Assembly (NCBI RefSeq): GCF_003944715.1
Contig: NZ_RWIT01000021.1
Location: 1-63,110 of the forward strand
Length of the DNA stretch: 63,110 nucleotides
Direction: 5' to 3'
From: Hymenobacter rigui
Lineage (GTDB): Bacteria > Bacteroidota > Bacteroidia > Cytophagales > Hymenobacteraceae
Shown: one piece after another, positions 18,781 through 26,745 of the stretch
Numbering within the stretch: the first letter of the stretch is position 1
Layout of the letters: each line of letters opens with the position of its first letter
The notes under the pieces: generated by a model
The model's input: only the letters and a program-made list of their open reading frames with translations
Databases searched by the model: none
What the model was told of the DNA's origin: nothing
Translations under genes and position numbers: made by a program

Positions 18781-20625
18781 TTGATACCTACTCTTCCTTT
18801 TGAGCAGATGTTGCGCCAGTTGCCGGCCGGCGTTGCTACGCTGGAAGGCCCTGAGCTTCGCTACAGCTTCGTGAACGACCAGATGCTGGAGTTGGTGGGT
18901 AAGGAGCCACTGGGGCAGCGGGTTGCCGATCAGCCCGGTCAGTTACCAGCGTACTTCCTGGAGGTACTGCCGCGTCTGTACGCTGCCGGGGAGGACTATA
19001 CGGCCCAAGCGTGTACCTGTGGCTCAAAGCACTGCTATGATTTATCGGTGCAGCCATATCACGACGAGCAAGGCGTAGTAGCCGGGCTGCTGCTGCTGGC
19101 CGTGGATGTGAGCGAGCAGGAAGCTGCCCGCCAACGGGCCCACGAGCTGGCCCTCACTACCCGCCACCTGGATGCCCGCTTGCGGGTGCTGACGGAAACG
19201 GCCCCCTTGATAACCTATACCACTGATGCCGGTGGGAAGGTTATTTATGTTAGTCCGCAGTGGTACCGCTTTACGGGGCAACCGCCCACGGCCGATCTGA
19301 CGGCTATCTGGCCTTTGCTGGTGCACCCCGAAGACCGTTTGCGTGTGCTGTTCGAATCCGAAGCCGGCCGGCGAACTGGAACCGGTTGGAACTTCGAGTA
19401 CCGTTTGCGGCGCTATGATGGTGCGTACCGCTGGATGCTGAGTCGCTCTTTGCCTGAAACGCACCCACCCGAGGCGCCGGTTTTCTGGCACGGTGCCCTG
19501 ACGGAAGTACATCAGGAACGAGAACTGAGCGAAGCCCGTCGGCGCGGAGAGGCTGAGCTCCGGTTTCTGGCCGATAGTATCCCCGAGCTGGTCTGGACGG
19601 CCTCGGCTGAAGGGTTGGTGGACTACTACAATCATTACACGCTTGAATATACCGGCCTGACCAAGGAAGAACTGGGCCCAACCGGCTGGGTAGGCCTGCT
19701 GCAGGCTGATGAGCAGGCCGCCGCGGCCCGTCGCTGGGTTCAGAGCGTGGCCAGCGGTACCGAGTTTGAAGGCGAATACCGCATGCGTCGCCACGATGGG
19801 GTATACCGTTGGCACACCATCCGGGCCAGGCAGCTGAGCGACGGTAGCGGCCCGCGCTGGTTTGGCACCTGCTCCGATATTGAGGAACAATACCGCCTAC
19901 GCCAGGTATTGCAAACTCAATACGACGAGTTGTCCAGGGCTCACCACAACCTCGATACGTTTGTGTACGCGGCCTCCCACGATTTGCGCCAGCCTACCAA
20001 CAACCTTCGCGGGTTATTCGAGGAACTGCGCCGTTCCGTCACGTTTGCTGATGCCGAGCAGGCCCTGATGCTGCAGATGGTGGATACGGCCCTCTCGCAG
20101 TTGGATGCCACGCTGGTTGACCTGGCGACCACCGTGCGTACGCAGCGGCAGCTGCAGGAACCGGTGGAGGTCCTGGATCTGGCCCTGGTGCTGGAGGAAA
20201 TTCTGCTGGGTCTGCGCCCCGAAATCATGCAGCGAGGAGCCCGGATGGAAGTGCTGGTGAGTGAAGCTCCCGGGCTGCGCTACAGCCGTGCCAACCTGCG
20301 CTCTGTAGTGCATAATCTGGTTAGTAACGCTCTCAAGTTCAGTCATCCGGTGCGTCCGCCCCATATTGTTCTGCGCAGCTACCTCACGGCCGACGACCAG
20401 CCTGTGCTGGAAGTGCGCGACAATGGCCTGGGTATGCACATCGACAATCCGGCGCACCCGGTATTTCAGCTTTTCGCCCGGCAGCACACGCACGTTGATG
20501 GCACGGGTGTAGGGCTGTACCTGGTACAGCGCATCGTAACCAGCCAGGGCGGACACGTAACGGTAAATAGTACATTAAGCGAAGGAACTACCTTCACCGT
20601 CTACTGGACAATTCCTGCTATATAA
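18781..20625 (+). CDS. PAS-domain sensor histidine kinase
   Basis: This 614-residue soluble histidine kinase has three PAS-like domains (about 1-115, 140-255 and 262-370, with FTGQPP and VWTASAEGLVDYYN) and a HisKA-like helix with H400 in YAASHDLRQP. The HATPase domain has NLVSNALKF, DNGLGM and GTGVGLYLVQRIV. There is no transmembrane helix. The start is TTG at 18781 or ATG at 18808; I could not decide between them. The first PAS resembles PAS4 sensor domains. No response regulator is adjacent; the BLUF gene upstream is a possible input partner. Confidence 0.9.
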   Translation: MIPTLPFEQMLRQLPAGVATLEGPELRYSFVNDQMLELVGKEPLGQRVADQPGQLPAYFLEVLPRLYAAGEDYTAQACTCGSKHCYDLSVQPYHDEQGVVAGLLLLAVDVSEQEAARQRAHELALTTRHLDARLRVLTETAPLITYTTDAGGKVIYVSPQWYRFTGQPPTADLTAIWPLLVHPEDRLRVLFESEAGRRTGTGWNFEYRLRRYDGAYRWMLSRSLPETHPPEAPVFWHGALTEVHQERELSEARRRGEAELRFLADSIPELVWTASAEGLVDYYNHYTLEYTGLTKEELGPTGWVGLLQADEQAAAARRWVQSVASGTEFEGEYRMRRHDGVYRWHTIRARQLSDGSGPRWFGTCSDIEEQYRLRQVLQTQYDELSRAHHNLDTFVYAASHDLRQPTNNLRGLFEELRRSVTFADAEQALMLQMVDTALSQLDATLVDLATTVRTQRQLQEPVEVLDLALVLEEILLGLRPEIMQRGARMEVLVSEAPGLRYSRANLRSVVHNLVSNALKFSHPVRPPHIVLRSYLTADDQPVLEVRDNGLGMHIDNPAHPVFQLFARQHTHVDGTGVGLYLVQRIVTSQGGHVTVNSTLSEGTTFTVYWTIPAI

Positions 20626-20777
20626 CCGATTCAGGAGTAACTATCTGGATAGTATAACTTGCTGGCATGGTGGCTGGGAGTCATCTGGCCGATGTACGGC
20701 GCATGAATTGGCTCAATCCGCCCACACCAGGCTGATTAGTTGATCTATGCGTTTCTTCATGCACCCACCCCGCATTC

Positions 20778-21455
20778 ATGACTGCTACGCTACGACAATG
20801 CCTGTTGGCCGAAATGCTCGGTACAGCCTTTCTGCTGATTTTCGGGACCGGGGCAGTAGTGGTAGATGAGCAAACCCACGCCATTGGTCACGGTGGGGTG
20901 GCGGCAGCCTTCGGACTGATTGTGCTCATCCTTATTCAAGGCCTGGGGCACATCAGTGGTGCGCACGTCAATCCGGCGGTTACCATTGGATTCTGGGTAG
21001 CGGGCCGGTTTCCGGGGCGGCGGGTGGTGCCGTACGTGCTGGCCCAGTTGGCAGGAGCTTGCCTTGGTAGCGGGGCAGTGTGGCTGCTGGCTGAGCCGTG
21101 CTCCTCGCTGGGGGCCACGCTGCCGGCGCATAGTGCCTGGCAGGCCTTTGGGGTGGAATTGGGCCTTACTTTCTGGCTCATGCTGATTATTCTGCGCGTC
21201 ACCTGCAGCTACTACGAGCAGGGACTGCTGGTGGGCATCACCATCAGTAGTACCGTGGCCTTGGAGGCGCTGGTGGGTGGCCCCCTGAGCGGAGCATCCA
21301 TGAACCCGGCCCGCTCACTTAGCCCGGCATTATTGAGCGGTAATTTCACGGCCGTCTGGATCTATGTAGCTGCTCCGGTGGCCGGCGTCCTACTGGCCGT
21401 ACTGGCTGACCGAGTGCTGGACCTGAAAGCCTCTGCAAACGACCAGGCTCCGTAA
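20778..21455 (+). CDS. MIP-family aquaporin
   Basis: This 225-residue inner-membrane channel has both NPA motifs: N65-P66-A67 in GAHVNPAVTIGFW and N176-P177-A178-R179 in GASMNPARSL. The length and short loops fit a water channel (AqpZ-like) better than a glycerol facilitator, since the extra residues typical of GlpF are not seen. Six hydrophobic helices are evident. It is a single gene with 152 bp upstream, and no regulatory motif was recognised. Confidence 0.93.
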   Translation: MTATLRQCLLAEMLGTAFLLIFGTGAVVVDEQTHAIGHGGVAAAFGLIVLILIQGLGHISGAHVNPAVTIGFWVAGRFPGRRVVPYVLAQLAGACLGSGAVWLLAEPCSSLGATLPAHSAWQAFGVELGLTFWLMLIILRVTCSYYEQGLLVGITISSTVALEALVGGPLSGASMNPARSLSPALLSGNFTAVWIYVAAPVAGVLLAVLADRVLDLKASANDQAP

Positions 21456-21610
21456 TAAACCACCGGAAATTGGGGGATGGAGTGGCCCCGCTCGTTGCGC
21501 AGGCCTGCTGGTATGCGGCGTCCGGCACTGGCGGCAGGTGAAAATCCTAATGACTGGCCTGAATATTGCGCCCGATAAGCTGGTTTTATCTGGCTACTTA
21601 CTGCTGTTCT

Positions 21611-22078
21611 ATGTCGATACCCTCTACTGTACTGGCTGCCTTCTTCTTACTGGGACTAGCTACTTCAAGCGTGGCCCAGACCGTGCCGCAGCATTCGGAC
21701 CTTAGCACCGCCCGCTACGACCGTTCCGACACGCTTCGGGCCGTGCGCTACCTGTTTATGCGGCGCAGCCAAGCTACCCGGGGGTGGTTGCAGGCGGGTA
21801 CAGGCTTGGCCGCTACGGCCGTTGTGGAAAAAGGAATGCTGGCCACTACCAGCCTTCGGAAGCAGGATAAACAATACTACCAAAGCCGGCAGCAGAATGC
21901 CAACGGCGACATTCTGTTGGGTAGCCTGATAACGGGCTACGGCCTATTGCGGCTCAGCCGGTTCGGGCCGCAGCAATACCAGCGAGTGCTCAATATCTAC
22001 CTTCAGGGTGGCCCGCTACCGCAGTACCTCACGCGGCGTTTGAGACCGAAGTATTTCCGGATGATGCCGCCGGTATAA
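21611..22078 (+). CDS. small secreted protein of unknown function
   Basis: This 155-residue protein starts with a clear Sec signal peptide (MSIPSTVLAAFFLLGLATSSVAQ). The mature part holds YLFMRRSQATRGW, a small-residue segment AGTGLAATAVVEKG, and a second GSLITGYGLLRL that could be membrane-inserting. The start was taken at 21611 because it begins the signal. I do not recognise the family. Confidence 0.7.
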   Translation: MSIPSTVLAAFFLLGLATSSVAQTVPQHSDLSTARYDRSDTLRAVRYLFMRRSQATRGWLQAGTGLAATAVVEKGMLATTSLRKQDKQYYQSRQQNANGDILLGSLITGYGLLRLSRFGPQQYQRVLNIYLQGGPLPQYLTRRLRPKYFRMMPPV

Positions 22079-22094
22079 ACGAGCTTAACAGGAA

Positions 22095-23009
22095 CTACTC
22101 AGCCAGCAGCAGCACTTTCCAGGCGTCCAGCAGGCGGCCTTCTTCTAGGAGCTGCTTGCCCAGCTGCATGAGGGCGGCTTTCTTTTCCTTGGCTTCAGGA
22201 TGCTTGCTGAGGGTGTAGCTCACGATGGGCTCCTGGCGGAAGGCCTGCACCTCGGCGGCCGAAGGAATCGACTGCACCTCGATGTTGGCGAGGCGGCCCA
22301 GGTTGTTACCGGTCAGGATATCGGAGGTGCGGATGTGCGCCGGGAGTTGGTCGATGCCGATGCCGAGGTTCCGGTTAGGTTTGGGTACTTCGAACAGGGT
22401 GGTGGCCGAGCGGCTGTACCAGTCGCCGCCGAGGCGGGCCACGGCGTCGAGCTTCACGGGGTCGATGCCGATGCCGGAGGGCAGGATGATGTCTTCGCGG
22501 AAGTGGGCCAGCACCACCCGGCACAGCACTAGGTTGCCGGCCCCGTTGTTCTGTCCCAGCTCAATTACCTGCTCTACCACGCACTCAAAGGCGGCTGGCG
22601 CTTCCAGCACCCGGGGCGGCCGCACCTGCTGGCTGGGCACGGCGGTGAAGCCGGCTTTCACGAACTCGTCCACGCCCTTAGCATACTCGGTGCTGGCCAG
22701 TGACATCTGCTCCACCATGTCGTAGCTGCAGATGTGCACCACGCACTCGGCCACTTCGCGCACGTTCTGCAGGGTGTGCTTCTGGGAGTTGTCGCGCACC
22801 CGGTTGGCGGGCGAGAAAGCCAGGATGGGCGGGTTGGAGCCGAAGCAGTTGAAGAAGCTGTAGGGGCTCAGGTTCACGCTGCCATCGGCGGCCACAGTGC
22901 TCACGAAGGCTACCGGGCGCGGGGCAATGGCTCCCACCATAAACGGGTGCCAGTCGGAGGGCGAGAGGTCGGACGGAATGATGCTGCGGAACGGGGTGGG
23001 AGAAGTCAT
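22095..23009 (-). CDS. flavin reductase-like (FMN-binding split barrel) protein
   Basis: This 304-residue protein has the FMN-binding split-barrel fold of the flavin reductase/FlaRed group: MVGAIAPRPVAFVSTVAADG, NLSPYSFFNCFGSNPPILAFSP and NAREVAEC-like NVREVAECVVH. The first motif (A-P-R-P-V-A-F-V-S-T) is diagnostic. It probably binds FMN and reduces flavin or delivers electrons; the true substrate is unknown. A C-terminal helical extension of about 60 residues follows the core and is longer than usual. It is divergent from kptA. Confidence 0.9.
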   Translation of the reverse strand: MTSPTPFRSIIPSDLSPSDWHPFMVGAIAPRPVAFVSTVAADGSVNLSPYSFFNCFGSNPPILAFSPANRVRDNSQKHTLQNVREVAECVVHICSYDMVEQMSLASTEYAKGVDEFVKAGFTAVPSQQVRPPRVLEAPAAFECVVEQVIELGQNNGAGNLVLCRVVLAHFREDIILPSGIGIDPVKLDAVARLGGDWYSRSATTLFEVPKPNRNLGIGIDQLPAHIRTSDILTGNNLGRLANIEVQSIPSAAEVQAFRQEPIVSYTLSKHPEAKEKKAALMQLGKQLLEEGRLLDAWKVLLLAE

Positions 23010-23175
23010 GGGGGCGAAGTTCGGCGTTGGCAGGCAATTATCCGTGGCCGGATTTTCCGCAGGGTTTCGCAGTGACCGTTCAGCATTGGTTACGGGCCCG
23101 GAGCTGGTTTTCAGAACTGCTTACCAGCGCGTTTCTTTGGGGTGATTTTCCCGTTGTTATACTGCCATTATCCTG

Positions 23176-23727
23176 ATGCAGAATACCCAATTGAGCAAGC
23201 TCCTGAGCTACACGTTGCGCCACCGCCCCGATGAGCTGGGGCTCACCCTCGATGCCCAGGGCTGGGTGTCGGTAGCGGATCTGCTGGTGGCGCTGCAGGC
23301 CCGTGACGCCGGCATTACCCGGGCGCAGGTGGAGGAGGTGGTAGCTTCCAACGATAAAAAGCGGTTTGCCTTCTCGGAGGATGGGCAACAGATTCGGGCC
23401 AGCCAGGGGCACTCGGTAGCCGTGGAGTTGGGCCTGGAGCCCCAAGCACCGCCCGAAACTTTGTACCATGGTACGGCCACCCGGTTTCTGGCCAGCATTA
23501 TGGCTGAGGGGCTGCGGCCCGGCAGCCGGCAGCATGTGCATCTCTCGCCCGACCCCGTCACGGCCGAAACAGTGGGCCGCCGCCACGGTAAGCCGGCCAT
23601 TCTGCGGGTGGCCGCCGGGGCCATGCACGCGGCCGGAACGGAATTCTACCAGTCGGCCAACGGGGTGTGGCTGACGGCCGCCGTGCCGCCCCGCTACCTG
23701 ACGCCCGATACGCCCGCCACCGTATGA
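23176..23727 (+). CDS. kptA: RNA 2'-phosphotransferase KptA/Tpt1
   Basis: This 183-residue protein moves a 2'-phosphate from RNA to NAD+, forming ADP-ribose 1'',2''-cyclic phosphate. Its N-terminal winged-helix domain starts LSKLLSYTLRHRPDELGL; the ADP-ribosyltransferase-like lobe has SQGHSV, YHGTATRFL and HVHLSPD. These are the Tpt1 signatures with the catalytic R-H-R-type residues in place. The physiological bacterial role is unclear because classical tRNA splicing is absent. Its stop overlaps the start of the M28 peptidase gene (ATGA), implying coupling. Confidence 0.93.
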   Translation: MQNTQLSKLLSYTLRHRPDELGLTLDAQGWVSVADLLVALQARDAGITRAQVEEVVASNDKKRFAFSEDGQQIRASQGHSVAVELGLEPQAPPETLYHGTATRFLASIMAEGLRPGSRQHVHLSPDPVTAETVGRRHGKPAILRVAAGAMHAAGTEFYQSANGVWLTAAVPPRYLTPDTPATV

Positions 23728-24638
23728 AGCGGCTGTTACTGGCGGGCGCGCTGCTGACGGCCGGACTAAGTGCCGTGGCCCAATCGGCGGATACCACCCG
23801 GCTGCGCGGCCACATTGTAGCCCTCACCAGCACGCCCGAGCCCCGCAACTACCTCCACGAGGCCAGCCTCAACCAGGCTGCCGACTACATTCGGGCGGAG
23901 CTGGGGGCGGCCGGAGCCCGGCCCACCGAGCAGCCCTATGAAGTGAAGGGGCGTACCTACCGCAATATCCTGGGGCATTTCGGGCCGGAAGACGGGCCCC
24001 GCCTCATCATCGGAGCGCACTACGACGTGTGCGGCGAGCAGCCCGGGGCCGACGACAACGGCAGCGGCGTGGCGGCTCTGCTGGAGCTGGCGCGGCTGCT
24101 GGGTCGGCAAAAGGGCCTGCTGTATCGGATTGATATGGTGGCCTATACGTTGGAAGAACCGCCGTTTTTCCGGACCCCGCACATGGGCAGCTACGTGCAC
24201 GCCCAATCGTTGCGGCAGGCCGGCGTGCCGGTGCGGGGCATGGTGGCGCTGGAAACCCTAGGCTACTTCGACGACCGGAAGCACACCCAGCGCTATCCGG
24301 TGGGGCTGCTGAAGTGGGTGTACGGTACGCGGGGCAACTACCTGACGGTGGCCCAGAAATTCGGCAACGGGCGCTTCGGCCGGCAGTTTGCGCGCCGCTA
24401 CCGGGCCGCGGCAGCGCTGCCGGTGAAGCGCTTCAAAGCTCCGGCCTGGCTGCCCGGCATCGACTTTTCCGACCACCTCAACTACTGGCACTTCGGCTTC
24501 CCGGCCGTGCTCCTCACCGACACCGCCTTCTACCGCAACCAGCACTACCACGAGCCTACCGATACGCTGGCCCGCCTGGATATGCGCCGGCTAGGGCTGG
24601 CCGTGGATGCCCTGCTGGCTGTGGTGGCGGGGCCGTAA
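23724..24638 (+). CDS. M28-family zinc peptidase, secreted
   Basis: This 304-residue protein has a signal peptide (1-19, SAVAQ). The aminopeptidase-type zinc ligands are visible: H99 and D101 in IIGAHYDVCG, D111 in GADDNGSG, E144/E145 in TLEEPPFF, D in ETLGYFDD and H in YHEPTDT. It probably removes N-terminal residues from peptides in the periplasm or outside. The start at 23724 is in an ATGA overlap with kptA and begins exactly at the signal peptide. Confidence 0.9.
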   Translation: MKRLLLAGALLTAGLSAVAQSADTTRLRGHIVALTSTPEPRNYLHEASLNQAADYIRAELGAAGARPTEQPYEVKGRTYRNILGHFGPEDGPRLIIGAHYDVCGEQPGADDNGSGVAALLELARLLGRQKGLLYRIDMVAYTLEEPPFFRTPHMGSYVHAQSLRQAGVPVRGMVALETLGYFDDRKHTQRYPVGLLKWVYGTRGNYLTVAQKFGNGRFGRQFARRYRAAAALPVKRFKAPAWLPGIDFSDHLNYWHFGFPAVLLTDTAFYRNQHYHEPTDTLARLDMRRLGLAVDALLAVVAGP

Positions 24639-24715
24639 TTCGGGGTTGGCACCAACTCTAGCCAGTAGGCGGCGTACTTCCTGGCATCTGGCCTTATTGT
24701 TCCGGGCCGCAACGG

Positions 24716-25483
24716 ATGAAGAACTACGTACTAATTGGGGCCGGCTGCCTGCTGACTACCGCCGGATTCGGCCAGCAGGCCCGGCTGACGGACCCCAACA
24801 CGCTGGTCTGGGCAGTATACGCCGGCGACCATCAGCTCACGCCCAAGTGGGCGGTGCACACCGAGTACCAGTGGCGGCGCATCAACGGGGCCCCGCAGCA
24901 GCAGCTGGCCCGGCTGGGGCTGGTGCGCCGGCTGTCGGAACGGGTAACGGTGTCGGGGGGCTACACCTACTTCCAGACGCACCGCTACGGCCGCTACCCC
25001 ACCGTGGCCAACCGCCCCGAGCCGGAAAACCGCCTCTACGAAGACGTGACCCTGCACGACCAGCTGGGTCGTCTCGCCCTCAACCACCGCCTGCGCCTGG
25101 AGCAGCGCTGGCTGGGCAGCCGGGCCGATGAGGGGCGGGGGCCAGTGAATGCGTGGGAGTACCAGAACCGCATCCGTTACCAGCTGGCCGCCGAGTGGCC
25201 GCTGCAGGGCCCCACGGTGGAAGACGGGGAGTGGTACCTCAATGCCTTCGATGAGCTGTTCATCGGTTTCGGGCGCAACGTGCAAAACAACGTGTTCAAC
25301 CAAAACCGGCTGTCGGGCGGTGTGGGCTACCAGTTCACGGAGAATGCCAAAATCGAGCTGAACTACCTGTACCAGATCAGCCAGCACGCCACGCCGGAGC
25401 CGGTGTCGGGCCGGCCCGTGTTCGAGTTCAACCAGGGCGTGCGGCTCAACGTGCTGTATAACCTGGATTTTAGCGGGCAGTAG
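24716..25483 (+). CDS. DUF2490 outer-membrane protein
   Basis: This 255-residue protein has a signal peptide (1-21, TTAGFGQ) and beta-barrel-like repeats. TEYQWRR, LRLEQRWLG and EWYLNAFDELFIGFG match the DUF2490 family, whose members are predicted outer-membrane barrels. It ends in YNLDFSGQ. Its last 14 bases overlap the end of the convergent gene on the minus strand. Function is unknown. Confidence 0.85.
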   Translation: MKNYVLIGAGCLLTTAGFGQQARLTDPNTLVWAVYAGDHQLTPKWAVHTEYQWRRINGAPQQQLARLGLVRRLSERVTVSGGYTYFQTHRYGRYPTVANRPEPENRLYEDVTLHDQLGRLALNHRLRLEQRWLGSRADEGRGPVNAWEYQNRIRYQLAAEWPLQGPTVEDGEWYLNAFDELFIGFGRNVQNNVFNQNRLSGGVGYQFTENAKIELNYLYQISQHATPEPVSGRPVFEFNQGVRLNVLYNLDFSGQ

Positions 25484-26099
25484 TATCGGCCAGCTGTCCC
25501 ACCCACACCCAGCCGGTTTGCACCAACAGGTAGTCGTCGTTGTCTTCGGGCTGACACAGGAAATGCGGTTTTTCGAGCGCCCACGCCGGCCAGCCGTCGG
25601 GATAGTCAAACGAGTCAACCAGGATGTGCCAGGGATGCGTCTGCCACGTCAGCTTATCCGCGCCGGGTAGTTCCCGGTATTCCGCTGGCAGGAGTGGGCC
25701 TTCGGGAGCCGGTTGCCCGAACATGTTTTGATGGCGCTCAATGCTTTGTCGAATCCCTACGGTTACTTCAGAGCTATGTGCAAACTCCGGCCCCACCAGC
25801 CATACGGCGGCATACACCGGCTCGGATAATGCCATTAGGGCTGGCTGCCACGCGAAGAAGGTTTTAAGCAGATGCTGCGCCGCCAGTTGCCGCACCCGCT
25901 TCGGGGGCTGCCGGTGGTGCCAGTGCCAGGGGTGCAGCCCAAGCTTCTTATCCATGTACTGGTACTCTTCTAGTAAATAGATGCTTAATGGTGAAGGTGT
26001 TATGCTTTCGATTTGTAGCCGCCGCAGATGCCGTTTGCCGCCGCGTATCTTTTTGCTTTCCTGATGGTAAGTGCCGCGTCTATGTTTGTTGGCTCGCAT
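25470..26099 (-). CDS. conserved-looking protein of unknown function
   Basis: This 209-residue open frame is rich in W, P and H (LHPWHWHHRQPPKR, VVLQ-free) and lacks a signal peptide. The coding pattern and low predicted shadowing support a real gene. The start is uncertain: 26099 gives a very basic N-terminus (MRANKHRRGTYHQESKK), while Met at codon 49 (MDKKLGLHPW) is an alternative. It is convergent with the DUF2490 gene, overlapping by 14 bases, and divergent from the InsA-like gene. I do not recognise the family. Confidence 0.6.
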   Translation of the reverse strand: MRANKHRRGTYHQESKKIRGGKRHLRRLQIESITPSPLSIYLLEEYQYMDKKLGLHPWHWHHRQPPKRVRQLAAQHLLKTFFAWQPALMALSEPVYAAVWLVGPEFAHSSEVTVGIRQSIERHQNMFGQPAPEGPLLPAEYRELPGADKLTWQTHPWHILVDSFDYPDGWPAWALEKPHFLCQPEDNDDYLLVQTGWVWVGQLADTTAR

Positions 26100-26135
26100 G
26101 GGATAGGTAGGCAGTAGTAACCTTTTGTTGCTAAA

Positions 26136-26153
26136 TTAGTATATGTTTACTAA
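26136..26153. promoter_or_regulatory. TTAGTA-N6-TACTAA palindrome in divergent promoter region
   Basis: TTAGTA (26136-26141) and TACTAA (26148-26153) are exact reverse complements with a 6-bp spacer, within a short AT-rich region between divergent genes. A similar AAGTATAG follows at 26156. It is a candidate operator for the HTH protein encoded at 26193. Confidence 0.4.
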
Positions 26154-26192
26154 ATAAGTATAGTTTGTAAGTAAGTCTTTACTCATGCGTGT

Positions 26193-26615
26193 ATGTCCCA
26201 ACTGCGTTGCCCCAAGTGTGAATCGATGGAAGCTACCAAGAGCGGGGTAGTAGGAGGGCGGCAGCGCTTCAAGTGCAAGAACTGCGGCTACCACTACTCG
26301 GTGGCTAAAACAGGCAAGGAAACCAGTCCTTACTACGTAATTAAGGCGTTGCAGCTGTACGTGGAAGGGGTGAGCTACCGCGAAATTGAGCGGCTGCTGG
26401 GCGTGAGCCACGTCTCGGTGATGAACTGGGTGAAAAAGTACGGCGTGAAGGCCCCGCGCCAGACCGACTACCACCCGACCTACAAAATCCTCAATCAAAA
26501 GGAACTAGCCGAGTTCTTCCAAAAACCTGAAAACCTGAAGGAAGCCGGCCTGATTGTAACGGAGCTGGGAGATAAGTACATGATGATAAGGTGGGAGCGG
26601 TTTAAGCAGGCCTGA
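26193..26615 (+). CDS. stand-alone InsA/IS1-like zinc-ribbon HTH protein
   Basis: This 140-residue protein has a zinc ribbon (C6-x2-C9 ... C28-x2-C31, FKCKNCGYHYS) and then a helix-turn-helix (about 60-82, SYREIERLLGVSHVSVMNWVKKYG). This is the InsA-type DNA-binding half of IS1-like transposases. A novel C-terminal part (90-140) follows, and no catalytic DDE half is encoded after it. No inverted repeats of an IS1 element are evident around it. I infer a domesticated regulator instead of a live transposase; the porin gene lies 131 bp downstream. Confidence 0.7.
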   Translation: MSQLRCPKCESMEATKSGVVGGRQRFKCKNCGYHYSVAKTGKETSPYYVIKALQLYVEGVSYREIERLLGVSHVSVMNWVKKYGVKAPRQTDYHPTYKILNQKELAEFFQKPENLKEAGLIVTELGDKYMMIRWERFKQA

Positions 26616-26745
26616 GGCTATAGTAGGTTAGCGGAAGTATAGCCGGGATATGGCCGGTCGGCAGGGATTCAGCTACTTGGTAACAGTAGTCCGCCACCTG
26701 GGCTACGTCACCACCTGACTTCCCTCACCTCAAGCCCCACCCACT

